From Staphylococcus gallinarum (lineage in GTDB: Bacteria > Bacillota > Bacilli > Staphylococcales > Staphylococcaceae): a stretch of DNA of 64,000 nt. Location of the stretch: the NCBI RefSeq assembly GCF_000875895.1, contig NZ_JXCF01000003.1, forward strand, positions 1 to 64,000, written 5' to 3'. Below, piece after piece: positions 43,413-52,843 of this stretch. The stretch's first letter is position 1. Each line of letters opens with the position of its first letter. The translations under genes were made by a program, and so were the position numbers. The notes beneath the pieces were generated by a model. It ran no database searches. It was not told the DNA's origin and was given only the letters and a program-made list of their open reading frames with translations.

Positions 43413-45227
43413 GTGACACATCTTTCTATCAGAGTGCGATTAATGTTGCTCATATTTATAGATTCATTAATCGTAACATTTTCAGTGTTTTTGGGTTATT
43501 TAATTTTAGAACCGTTTTTTGAGAGTTATTCAATAAGGATTTTGATCATTTCTGCAATTAGTTTATTAATATTCCATCATCTCTTTGCAGCAATATTTAA
43601 TTTATATCATCGAGCATGGGAATATGCGAGTGTCAGCGAATTGCTACTTGTTGTTCAATCTGTTACTTGCTCTATATTAGCAACAATTGTTGTTGTACCA
43701 CTAATTACATGGCAAGCACCATTCTTAAGATTGTATTTTATTACGTGGATGATGCACATCATACTAATTGGGGGATCAAGAATATTTTGGAGAGTTTATA
43801 GAAAATATGTAGTAGGTAAGGCAGTTAAGAAAAAACCAACATTAATTGTTGGTGCAGGTCAGGGCGGTTCATTACTAATTAGACAAATGTTAAGAAGTCC
43901 AAATATGGGCATGTAACCTGTACTGGCAGTTGACGATGATATTAATAAGCAAAAAATTGTAATTACTGAAGGTGTGAAAGTTCAAGGATACATAAAGGAC
44001 GTACCACATTTAGTAAACAAGTATAAAATCAAAAAAATTATTATAGCAATACCTACTTTATCATCAGGTCGAATGAAGGAAATTAATGATATTTGTAATA
44101 TTGAAGGCGTTGAAATCTTTAAAATGCCTAATATTGATGATGTACTTTCAGGTGCACTTGAAGTTAATCAATTAAAGAAAGTCAAAATTGAGGACTTACT
44201 TGGTAGAGAACCTGTAGAGCTGGATATGGCTATGATATCAAGACAATTGACGAATCAAACCATTTTAGTAACGGGCGCAGGTGGTTCCATTGGATCAGAA
44301 ATTTGTCGACAGGTATGTAAGTTTAATCCAAAGCGCATTATCTTATTAGGCCACGGTGAAAATAGTATTTACTTGATACATCAGGAATTAACAAAAAAAT
44401 ATAAAGATCAAATTGATATTGTACCAGTAATAGCAGATATTCAAAATAAGCAAAGAATGTTAGAAGTTATGCAAGAACATAAACCATATGCGGTATACCA
44501 CGCGGCAGCGCATAAACATGTACCGTTGATGGAATATAACCCTAAAGAAGCTATTAGAAATAATATATTAGGAACAAAAAATACAGCAGAATCTGCAAGG
44601 GAAGCTAACGTAAATAAATTTGTAATGATTTCGACTGACAAAGCAGTTAATCCACCAAACGTAATGGGTGCTACTAAACGTGTAGCTGAGATGATTATTC
44701 AAAGTTTAAATGATGAATCAAGTAAGACAAGCTTTGTAGCAGTACGTTTTGGCAATGTACTGGGTTCAAGAGGATCAGTGATTCCATTGTTTAAGAAACA
44801 AATTGAAGCGGGAGGACCTGTTACTGTTACACATCCTGATATGACGCGTTACTTTATGACGATACCTGAAGCTTCTAGATTGGTATTACAAGCTGGTGCC
44901 TTAGCAAAAGGTGGAGAAATATTTGTATTAGACATGGGTGAACCAGTGAAAATTGTAGATTTAGCTAAAAATTTAATCCATCTAAGTGGTAAAAAAGAAG
45001 AAGATATTGGAATTGAATTCTCGGGAGTGAGACCAGGAGAGAAATTATTTGAAGAACTACTTAACGAAGATGAAATACATCCTGATCAAGTATATGAAAA
45101 AATTTATAGAGGTAAATCGAAAGTATATACCAATAGCGAGTTATTGCTAAAAGTCAATAGAATAACAAATGGAGAAATAGACGTTGTAGACTTTGTAAAT
45201 CGGAGTGATAGTTACTTTGAAGCATAA
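43413..45227 (+). pseudogene. capD: capD, UDP-GlcNAc 4,6-dehydratase, interrupted by one stop codon
   Basis: A membrane-anchored nucleotide-sugar dehydratase (PglF/CapD type) over 604 codons in one frame, broken by TAA at 43914-43916 (codon 168). The N-part has four hydrophobic helices (residues 8-120) and the start of the first Rossmann domain. After the stop the frame continues PVLAVDDDINKQK, and the SDR domain has GAGGSIGSEIC (about 284-294), STDKAVNP, PYAVYHAAAHKH and GSRGSVIPLF. In S. aureus CapD the residue here is Gln (GMQPVLAV, by recall), so CAA to TAA is a single C-to-T change. Starts at GTG behind GAGGGG. Confidence 0.9.
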
Positions 45228-46410
45228 TTTTTTAGTATACCTTCTAGGGAATATTGTCTTCGGCTTTATGCAATGGATAGTTATTTTATTGATTTTAAAA
45301 CTAGGTACACAAAATGATTTAGGTGCATACACATATGGTGTGGCATTAATTGCTCCATTAGTATTATTGCTATCTTTTGGATTTAATACATTGATTGTCA
45401 CAACGGATGAATTCAAAAGAGAACGTTATTTTAAAGCAAGATTCATTATGTCTGTTCTTATTTTACTTATCTATATGATTATTATCATGCTTTTTACAAG
45501 CATAAATTCAAATCAGTACCTTTTACTATTTATGGTTGGATTAAGTAAAGTTGCTGAAAATTTATTAGATATTAATTTTGCTTATTATATAAAAGAACAA
45601 AAGCACAGATTTGTTGGATATTTCAAACTTGGATTATCTTTTTTACAAATGGGGTTAATTATAGCTTTATATTATACAATAGGAAATTTAGTTTTACCTT
45701 TTACTATATACAGTCTACTAACAATAGTTTGCTTCTTTATTATTAATAAACAGGCATTTGTTTTAGAAAAACTAAACATAAGTGAATATAAAAAGTTAAT
45801 TTCATTGGGTATTCCATTATCCATTACATTATTTTTATCATCATTAAACACCAATATACCAAAGTATGTCTTAGAATATGCTTCAAGTATTGCAGCAGTT
45901 GGTATATTTAGTAGTATTTTAACAATTTATTCTACGGGTAATACGTTCTTCTTTTCAATATATAACTACGTGTTACCCAAGACTGTTGAAAATAAATTTA
46001 ATTTTAGTTACTTGAAAAAATTGCTGGTTGGAATTATTATAGGTGGCATTTTTTCATACGTTATTGTGATTATTGTCAGTTTTACTATTCTAGATAACAT
46101 TATAGTTATTATGTTTAATCAAAAGTTTTTAGCTTATAAATTACAAATTTTAATTATTATTTTCAGTGCAATATTAGTTTATATGAGTATTCTATTTGAC
46201 CTTTATATCAATGCACATAATAAATATAAATATAACACTAGAATACAGGTGATAAGCGTAGTCATCGTCTTATTATCAAGTTTGATACTGATTAATTTAT
46301 TTGGAATTTTAGGCGCAACATATACATTCACTATTTTTGCAATTTCCATATTTGTTATGAAATTGATCTTGAGTCTTAAAATAATCAAAGGAGTAAAAAA
46401 TGAAATTTAA
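45217..46410 (+). CDS. Wzx-type polysaccharide flippase
   Basis: A 397-aa protein of about 12 membrane helices (MOP/polysaccharide exporter type), predicted to flip the undecaprenyl-linked repeat unit. It ends in a basic tail. A GTG at 45205 opens the frame, but GGAG (45202-45205) overlaps it; TTG 45217 is the likelier start (MKHNFLVYLLGNIVFGF). The start overlaps the capD stop by 11 nt. Confidence 0.8.
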   Translation: MKHNFLVYLLGNIVFGFMQWIVILLILKLGTQNDLGAYTYGVALIAPLVLLLSFGFNTLIVTTDEFKRERYFKARFIMSVLILLIYMIIIMLFTSINSNQYLLLFMVGLSKVAENLLDINFAYYIKEQKHRFVGYFKLGLSFLQMGLIIALYYTIGNLVLPFTIYSLLTIVCFFIINKQAFVLEKLNISEYKKLISLGIPLSITLFLSSLNTNIPKYVLEYASSIAAVGIFSSILTIYSTGNTFFFSIYNYVLPKTVENKFNFSYLKKLLVGIIIGGIFSYVIVIIVSFTILDNIIVIMFNQKFLAYKLQILIIIFSAILVYMSILFDLYINAHNKYKYNTRIQVISVVIVLLSSLILINLFGILGATYTFTIFAISIFVMKLILSLKIIKGVKNEI

Positions 46411-47617
46411 GAAAGAGCTCTTATTAATCATCCCCTTAATTTTATTATTTGCTTTAGCGCTTTGGTATGGGTGGTTAAACATATTTTTAATTGTGATTAT
46501 AAATCTATTAATCTTAATGTATTTGTTAATTAGTAAGTTAAATATAAAACTATTTTTATTAATTATAATTCAATGGTTGATTTATCTTACAGCATTAATT
46601 ACTCACAAATACTTTATTGAACTGCCTGGTTCTGGTAACGATGATGTCAGATTTGAAAAGTTGGCCATAGGCTATTATAACCATTTGGCATTAAACATGA
46701 ATGTGAATGTATTTCAAAGCTCGACTGCCTATTCTAAATTGCTATCCTTTGTTTATTTTCTAGGCAAACCTTTTGAAATTTTGCCTGGATTAGTCAATAT
46801 CACCGTACATACAATTTGTGTTATTTTGTTATACAAAATTGTTGTGAATGTATTTGGAAATCAAAAAGTAGCAATTATTAGTTCATATTTATTTGTTTTA
46901 TATCCACTGACACTTATTAACACTGTTATTACTTTAAGAGAGATATATGTAATATTATTTGTCTTAATTTTTACCTTAGCAATTTTAAAATATCATGATA
47001 GCAAAAGGATTTTATATCTATTTATCAGTATATTGGCGATTGTTTTAGGTAGCGTTTTCCATGTGGGTATGGTAGGACTTCTAGCTGTACTAGGTGTTTA
47101 TTTTTGTTTGTTTTCAAAACAGAATTTCTTATTTAAGTCGATAGTAGTTATCGTATCGCTTTTGGCACTTCTACTATTTATTACAAAAACAGACAATACA
47201 AAAATACAGAATAGTCTTGGTACAGGAGAAACAGTGGAAGTAAATGAGATGACAGGTTCAAGAGCTGACTACATTAGTCCTGCTGAAAGGGGCGGATTGA
47301 GTACTAAAGTTAAGCAAGAAGTATTCTTTGCCTTCAAACCGTTTCCGTGGGAAATAAGAACTGCCTCCGATATGATTGGATTTATTAATATTCTGTTAAT
47401 AGTTATCTCATTTATTTTAGGTATTAAAATTTATAGGAAAACTAAGAACCAAAAAGTCTTAATCATCTTAATTATTGTGGCATTATCATTTATGGTGTTC
47501 GCTTTAGGTACCTATAACTATGGTTCTGCATTAAGACATCGCGATAAAACATCATTATTACTGATTATGTTTATCTGCCAATATTATTTTGGGAGGAAAA
47601 AATTAAATGAACAATAA
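46400..47617 (+). CDS. Probable Wzy capsule polymerase
   Basis: A 405-aa polytopic protein with about 11 hydrophobic segments and one long external loop (about 270-320, with GTGETVEVNEMTGSRADYI). This is the layout of Wzy polymerases, which share little sequence identity. Assignment rests on topology and position after the flippase. It overlaps the flippase by 11 nt and the next gene by 11 nt. Confidence 0.65.
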   Translation: MKFKKELLLIIPLILLFALALWYGWLNIFLIVIINLLILMYLLISKLNIKLFLLIIIQWLIYLTALITHKYFIELPGSGNDDVRFEKLAIGYYNHLALNMNVNVFQSSTAYSKLLSFVYFLGKPFEILPGLVNITVHTICVILLYKIVVNVFGNQKVAIISSYLFVLYPLTLINTVITLREIYVILFVLIFTLAILKYHDSKRILYLFISILAIVLGSVFHVGMVGLLAVLGVYFCLFSKQNFLFKSIVVIVSLLALLLFITKTDNTKIQNSLGTGETVEVNEMTGSRADYISPAERGGLSTKVKQEVFFAFKPFPWEIRTASDMIGFINILLIVISFILGIKIYRKTKNQKVLIILIIVALSFMVFALGTYNYGSALRHRDKTSLLLIMFICQYYFGRKKLNEQ

Positions 47618-48164
47618 AATTTATACTTTAATGAAGAAATTTAGCAAAATTTTACGTTTTTTCCCATATAGGTTAAGGACTTCGTTATATGAAATAAATA
47701 CGAGGACTAATTTTAAAATTCAACTTGCAATACGTTATATCATTTTGGCTAGTATAGCAAAACAAATTGGGAATAATGTGTATATTGGTAAAAATGTAAG
47801 CCTTAAAAATATGAAAAATACGATTATTGGAGATAACGTAAGTATCCATGACATGTGCTATATAGATGGCTATGGAGGACTAGAAATTGGGGATAATGTA
47901 TCTATAGCGCACAGTTCTACATTAATTACAACGAACCATACATGGAACGACACTACAATACCAATTAAATATAATGAGGTATCTAAAGGGAAAATTGTTA
48001 TTAAAGATGATGTTTGGATTGGTTGTGGGGTCAGAGTTTTAAGTAATGTGACTATCAAACAAAGATCTGTTGTGGCAGCAGGTTCGATTGTTGTGAAAGA
48101 TTTGGAATCTGGATGGTTAGGTGCAGGTGTACCAATGAAAAAGATTAAAAAATTGGAGGAATAA
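47607..48164 (+). CDS. Hexapeptide-repeat O-acetyltransferase
   Basis: A 185-aa WbbJ/CapG-like acyltransferase. Hexapeptide turns run from about residue 50 (IGNNVYIGKNVSL) through IGDNVSIHDMCYIDG to VRVLSNVTIKQ, with the catalytic-type HTW after TTNHTW. It probably O-acetylates a capsule sugar. It sits between wzy and capI, co-directional with overlaps. Confidence 0.8.
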   Translation: MNNKIYTLMKKFSKILRFFPYRLRTSLYEINTRTNFKIQLAIRYIILASIAKQIGNNVYIGKNVSLKNMKNTIIGDNVSIHDMCYIDGYGGLEIGDNVSIAHSSTLITTNHTWNDTTIPIKYNEVSKGKIVIKDDVWIGCGVRVLSNVTIKQRSVVAAGSIVVKDLESGWLGAGVPMKKIKKLEE

Positions 48165-48167
48165 TTT

Positions 48168-49169
48168 ATGAAAATATTAATAACAGGTGCTGCTGGGTTT
48201 ATAGGCTCTCATTTAGCTAAAAAGTTAATTGCACAACATCATGAAGTTATGGGTGTAGACAATATAAATGACTACTATTCTGTGTCGTTGAAAGAAGATA
48301 GATTAAAGTCAATAGGCGATAATAACTTTACATTTTTTAAATTGAACTTAGAAGATTATGAAGACTTGAAGGAAGTATTTATTAAAGAACAGCCAGAAGT
48401 CGTAGTTAATTTAGCTGCACAAGCAGGGGTTAGATATAGCTTAGAAAACCCAAGAGCATACATTGATGCAAATGTAGTAGGGTTTATGAATATACTTGAA
48501 TGTTCAAGACACTTTGACGTGAAACATTTAATTTATGCATCTTCAAGTTCAGTATATGGTGCGAATACATCTAAACCATTTAGTACATCAGACAATATTG
48601 ACCATCCATTAAGTTTATACGCTGCAACGAAGAAATCAAATGAACTTATGGCCCATACATATAGTCACTTGTATCAGTTACCAACAACAGGATTAAGATT
48701 CTTTACAGTTTATGGACCATGGGGTAGACCTGATATGGCATTATTTAAATTTACTAAAGCGATTGTAAATGATGAAGCTATTGATGTGTACAATCATGGA
48801 AATATGATGCGTGATTTTACCTATGTGGACGATATCGTGGAAGCAATTAGTAGACTTATCGAGAAACCAGCTGAACCAAACCCAGAATGGTCAGGAGCTA
48901 ATCCAGATCCATCTTCATCATATGCACCATACAAAGTATATAATATCGGAAATAACAGTCCAGTGAGATTAATGGAATTTGTTGAAGCTATTGAAAATAA
49001 ATTAGGTAAAACTGCTAAAAAGAATTATATGGATTTACAAGCAGGTGATGTACCTGAAACTTATGCTAATGTCGATGATTTATACAATAATATTGATTTT
49101 AAACCAGAAACATCAATACAAGATGGCGTTAACAAATTTATTGATTGGTATTTAAATTATTACAAATAA
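48168..49169 (+). CDS. capI: UDP-sugar 4-epimerase, CapI family
   Basis: A 333-aa extended SDR. NAD-binding is GAAGFIGS (7-14); the catalytic pair is Y151 and K155 in YAATKK. SSSSVYGANT and FTVYGPWGRPDMALF mark the UDP-glucuronate 4-epimerase (LpsL/CapI) group. With the next gene, a 6-dehydrogenase, it most likely makes a galacto-configured uronate such as UDP-GalNAcA. Ribosome-binding site GGAGG. Confidence 0.9.
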   Translation: MKILITGAAGFIGSHLAKKLIAQHHEVMGVDNINDYYSVSLKEDRLKSIGDNNFTFFKLNLEDYEDLKEVFIKEQPEVVVNLAAQAGVRYSLENPRAYIDANVVGFMNILECSRHFDVKHLIYASSSSVYGANTSKPFSTSDNIDHPLSLYAATKKSNELMAHTYSHLYQLPTTGLRFFTVYGPWGRPDMALFKFTKAIVNDEAIDVYNHGNMMRDFTYVDDIVEAISRLIEKPAEPNPEWSGANPDPSSSYAPYKVYNIGNNSPVRLMEFVEAIENKLGKTAKKNYMDLQAGDVPETYANVDDLYNNIDFKPETSIQDGVNKFIDWYLNYYK

Positions 49170-49188
49170 AATAAGGGAGAAATCATTA

Positions 49189-50463
49189 ATGGATAGAAAT
49201 ATAGCTGTTGTAGGTTTAGGATATGTTGGTTTACCAGTTGCAGTATCATTTGGGAATAAACACAAGGTTATCGGTTTTGATATTAATGAAGGTAGAATAA
49301 GCGAATTAAAAAATAATTATGATAGAACGAATGAGGTAACAACTGAAAAACTTGAAGCTTCAAATGTAGAATATACTTCAGATAGAGATAAATTAAGTGA
49401 GTCAGATTTTATTATTGTGGCTGTTCCAACGCCAATTGATAAACATAATAAGCCAAACTTAACACCACTGATTAAAGCAAGTGAAACAGTTGGTAGTGCA
49501 TTAAAAAAAGGCTCTATTATTGTTTATGAATCAACAGTTTATCCTGGGGCAACTGAAGAAGAGTGTGTCCCTGTCTTAGAGAAATTTTCAGGACTAGAAT
49601 GTGGAAAGGATTTCTTTATTGGCTATTCACCTGAGCGAATTAATCCTGGTGATAAAGAACATACATTTGAAACAATTACAAAAGTTGTATCTGGTCAAAC
49701 TCCAGAAGTCCTAGAAATTGTAGCTGAAGTATATGACTCAGTAGTTAAAGCGGGTGTTTACAAAGCTTCATCAATTAAAGTCGCAGAGGCTGCAAAGGTA
49801 ATTGAAAATACACAGAGAGATGTAAATATTGCATTAATGAATGAATTAGCAATTATTTTTGATAAATTAAACATTGATACGAACGAAGTATTAAAAGCCT
49901 CAGGTACGAAATGGAACTTCTTAAACTTTAAGCCTGGATTAGTAGGTGGGCATTGTATAGGAGTTGATCCATATTATTTAACTCATAAGGCACAAGAGGT
50001 AGGACATCATCCAGAAGTAATACTTTCAGGTAGAAGAATTAATGATAATATGGCAAAGCATATAGCTTCTAATGTTATAAAAGAGATGTTAAAACATGGA
50101 ATGGAAGTTCAAAATGCCAGTGTTAATGTTTTAGGATTAACATTTAAGGAAAACTGTCCTGACTTAAGAAATACAAAAGTGATTCATATTATTGAAGAAT
50201 TAGCATCGTATGGTTTGGAAATTAAGGTTAACGATGTAGAAGCCGATAAAAAAGAAGCTAAAGATATCTTTGATATTGACCTTAAAGATAAGGAACAAAT
50301 GTCAAAAGCAGATGTGTTAATTTTCGCAGTCTCGCATAAAGAATATTTGGAAAATAAGTCTGAGTATATAAATTTAGTACAAGAAAATGGTGTAATATTT
50401 GATATTAAAGGAGTAATATCTGATAAGGATATAAACGAAAGTCAAAGACTTTGGAGGCTATAG
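49189..50463 (+). CDS. UDP-N-acetylhexosamine 6-dehydrogenase (TviB/WbpO-like)
   Basis: A 424-aa UDP-sugar 6-dehydrogenase. NAD motif GLGYVG (9-14); catalytic C256 in GGHCIGVDPYYL; GYSPERINPGDKEH is the characteristic segment. Its strongest resemblance, by recall, is to Vi-antigen TviB and WbpO, which oxidise UDP-GlcNAc to UDP-GlcNAcA, rather than to UDP-glucose dehydrogenase. Paired with CapI. Confidence 0.85.
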   Translation: MDRNIAVVGLGYVGLPVAVSFGNKHKVIGFDINEGRISELKNNYDRTNEVTTEKLEASNVEYTSDRDKLSESDFIIVAVPTPIDKHNKPNLTPLIKASETVGSALKKGSIIVYESTVYPGATEEECVPVLEKFSGLECGKDFFIGYSPERINPGDKEHTFETITKVVSGQTPEVLEIVAEVYDSVVKAGVYKASSIKVAEAAKVIENTQRDVNIALMNELAIIFDKLNIDTNEVLKASGTKWNFLNFKPGLVGGHCIGVDPYYLTHKAQEVGHHPEVILSGRRINDNMAKHIASNVIKEMLKHGMEVQNASVNVLGLTFKENCPDLRNTKVIHIIEELASYGLEIKVNDVEADKKEAKDIFDIDLKDKEQMSKADVLIFAVSHKEYLENKSEYINLVQENGVIFDIKGVISDKDINESQRLWRL

Positions 50464-50465
50464 TG

Positions 50466-51611
50466 ATGAAAATTGTCCAAATTGCAGCTATAGAAATGAC
50501 ACATTTGAAGTTATTAAAGGCACTGAATGAAACAAGCGTACGTGAAGGTCATGAAGTGCATTGCATTAGTACTATGGGGGAACAACAAGATGAACTCGAA
50601 AAGCAAGGTGTGCATGTTCATAATATAAATATTGATAGAAAAATCAGTCCTGTGAATAACTTGAAATCTATTTTAAAGATGGTCAAATTATTTAGACAAA
50701 TTAAGCCTGATATTGTGCATGTTCACACACCTGTTGCAGCAGTGTTGGGTAGGATTGCAGCTAAATTAGCTCGTGTAAAAACAATAATATATACTGCACA
50801 TGGTTTTTACTTCCATGATGAAATGAATACAGTCCAATATAAAGTGTATTTTAATATCGAAAAATGGATTGGCAAATTAGCGACAGATTATATTTTTACT
50901 CAAAGTGTTGAAGATTATGAAGTGGCTAAAAAGAATAATTTTTTACTTGAATCAAAACATAATAATTATTTGCACATCAGTAACGGTATAGATATCGATA
51001 ATAAATTTAATTATGATGTTGTAACTTCAAAAGATTTATCACATTTAAGAAATAACTTAAATATTTCACATGAAGATATTGTGGTTTCATTTATTGGAAG
51101 GTTAGTTAAAGAAAAAGGTATTTTAGATTTATTAAATTCATATGAAAAACTGACTTCAAAAAATGTTAAATATATAATTATTGGTGACTTGCCTGATGGT
51201 GAAAGGGATACAGAGACAATTCATTTAATTGAAAAATTTAAACAAAATAAAAACATCACTTTCACTGGTCAAATATCCAATATAAATGAATATTTAGCAA
51301 TTAGTGATATTTACTGTTTACCATCATATAGAGAAGGCATGCCACGATCAATTATTGAGGCTATGGCAATGAAAAATGCCGTGATTGCTACAAATATTAG
51401 AGGTTCTAGAGAAGAAGTGGTCGATGGAGAAACCGGTTATATCGTTCCCTTAAATGCACCAAAGTTTATTGCAAATAAAATTGATATTTTGGCAAATGAT
51501 GCAGCAGAATTAAGCCGATTTAAAAATGCGGGATATCAACGCGCGAAAGATTTATATGATGAAAAAAATGTGGTGGAAAAACAATTATTCGTTTTTGATG
51601 CTAACAAATAG
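50466..51611 (+). CDS. GT4-family glycosyltransferase
   Basis: A 381-aa GT-B glycosyltransferase. The donor-binding E-x7-E region is REGMPRSIIEAMAMKN (about 290-305). The N-terminal half has the acceptor-side VHVHTPVAAVLGR. It probably adds a hexose/hexosamine to the lipid-linked repeat unit. ATG 50466 follows GGAGG (50453-50457), which lies inside the dehydrogenase end. The frame open from 50451 is not a better start. Confidence 0.85.
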   Translation: MKIVQIAAIEMTHLKLLKALNETSVREGHEVHCISTMGEQQDELEKQGVHVHNINIDRKISPVNNLKSILKMVKLFRQIKPDIVHVHTPVAAVLGRIAAKLARVKTIIYTAHGFYFHDEMNTVQYKVYFNIEKWIGKLATDYIFTQSVEDYEVAKKNNFLLESKHNNYLHISNGIDIDNKFNYDVVTSKDLSHLRNNLNISHEDIVVSFIGRLVKEKGILDLLNSYEKLTSKNVKYIIIGDLPDGERDTETIHLIEKFKQNKNITFTGQISNINEYLAISDIYCLPSYREGMPRSIIEAMAMKNAVIATNIRGSREEVVDGETGYIVPLNAPKFIANKIDILANDAAELSRFKNAGYQRAKDLYDEKNVVEKQLFVFDANK

Positions 51612-51626
51612 TTTGAGGGTGAGTGC

Positions 51627-52220
51627 ATGTTAAAAAGATTGTTCGACTTTTCTGTAAGTTTATTTGGATTGATACTAAGTGCACCAATTTTAATTATTTC
51701 TTACTTTTTAATCGCGACAAAGCTAGGAAAGCCTGTGTTATTTAGACAAATTAGACCAGGTAAAAATGAAGTGCCATTTGAAATCTTTAAATTTCGTACT
51801 ATGACGGATGAAAAGGACAGTCATGGTGAACTGTTGCCAGATGATCAAAGAATGACCAAATTAGGCGCTGCTATTAGAAAAACAAGTGTTGATGAGTTAC
51901 CACAATTATTTAATGTGTTAAAAGGTGACCTAAGTTTAGTAGGACCAAGACCGTTATTAATGGAATATTTACCCTTATATAATGAAGAACAGAAAAAACG
52001 TCATCAAGTTAAACCGGGCATAACAGGTTGGGCTCAAATCAATGGTCGTAACGCAATTACTTGGGAACAAAAATTCAAATTAGATGTTTGGTATGTAGAA
52101 AATCAGTCTTTCAAATTGGATATGTATATTCTTTATAAAACTGTTCAAAATGTTTTACAAAAGAAAGATATTAATGCTACGGATCATGTCACAACAGAGA
52201 AATTTAGAGGTAATTTATGA
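51627..52220 (+). CDS. Initiating undecaprenyl-phosphate sugar transferase (PglC/CapM-like)
   Basis: A 197-aa monotopic PGT. It has one N-terminal membrane re-entrant segment (residues 8-30), then KFRTMTDEK and SVDELPQLFNVLKGDLSLVGPRP, the Asp-Glu catalytic core of the family. It transfers a phospho-sugar, probably the diNAcBac-like sugar, to undecaprenyl phosphate and starts the repeat unit. Confidence 0.88.
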   Translation: MLKRLFDFSVSLFGLILSAPILIISYFLIATKLGKPVLFRQIRPGKNEVPFEIFKFRTMTDEKDSHGELLPDDQRMTKLGAAIRKTSVDELPQLFNVLKGDLSLVGPRPLLMEYLPLYNEEQKKRHQVKPGITGWAQINGRNAITWEQKFKLDVWYVENQSFKLDMYILYKTVQNVLQKKDINATDHVTTEKFRGNL

Positions 52221-52837
52221 TGAAAAAGGTTGTAATCATTGGTAATGGCGGTCATGCCAAAGTCATAAAGGATGTTATTAATGCACAGGGTGAATTTATC
52301 TTGGCTGGTTATTTAGACAATAATATTGATAATTATTATGAAGAAAGTGGATGCTTTTATGATAATTTATCACATTTAGAGCGCTATCGTAATGATTATT
52401 ACTTTATTATTGCCATTGGTAATAATAAAGTAAGGGCACAAATTTTTGAGCAAAGTAATATAGCGATTAAGCAGTTCGCGAAAGTGATTCATCCTACTGC
52501 AATCATCAGTCCTTATAGTGAGATAGGCTATGGAACAGTGGTAATGCCGAATGCTGTTGTTAACGCAGATACGGTTATAGGTGAACATGTCATTATAAAT
52601 ACGAGTGCTGTTGTAGAACATGATAATCGTATAGGAGATTATGTTCATATTTCACCTGGAGCAATGCTAGCTGGTGGTGTTTCAGTGGGGAGGCAAACAC
52701 ATGTAGCTATAGGCGCCAAAGTCATACCGCAAATTAATATAGGGCAAGATTGTGTCATCGGTGCAGGTGCTACTGTTATTAATGATATTGAATCGTATCA
52801 AACGGTTGTAGGGACACCTGCAATATCTAAGGAGTGA
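52217..52837 (+). CDS. Sugar O/N-acetyltransferase, PglD-like
   Basis: A 206-aa NeuD/PglD-family acetyltransferase. A Rossmann-like N-terminus (VVIIGNGGHAKVIKDV) is followed by left-handed beta-helix repeats (about 85-200), with the catalytic His in VVEHDNRIGD. In PglD the reaction is N-acetylation of UDP-4-amino-sugar. It overlaps the PglC-like gene by 4 nt (ATGA) and precedes the aminotransferase. Confidence 0.88.
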   Translation: MMKKVVIIGNGGHAKVIKDVINAQGEFILAGYLDNNIDNYYEESGCFYDNLSHLERYRNDYYFIIAIGNNKVRAQIFEQSNIAIKQFAKVIHPTAIISPYSEIGYGTVVMPNAVVNADTVIGEHVIINTSAVVEHDNRIGDYVHISPGAMLAGGVSVGRQTHVAIGAKVIPQINIGQDCVIGAGATVINDIESYQTVVGTPAISKE

Positions 52838-52843
52838 ATATAA

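Noticed and set aside
43974-45227. C-terminal part of capD as an independent gene (capE-like SDR)
   Set aside because: The frame is continuous with capD through a single stop; the GTG has no properly spaced ribosome-binding site, so a broken capD is the simpler reading.
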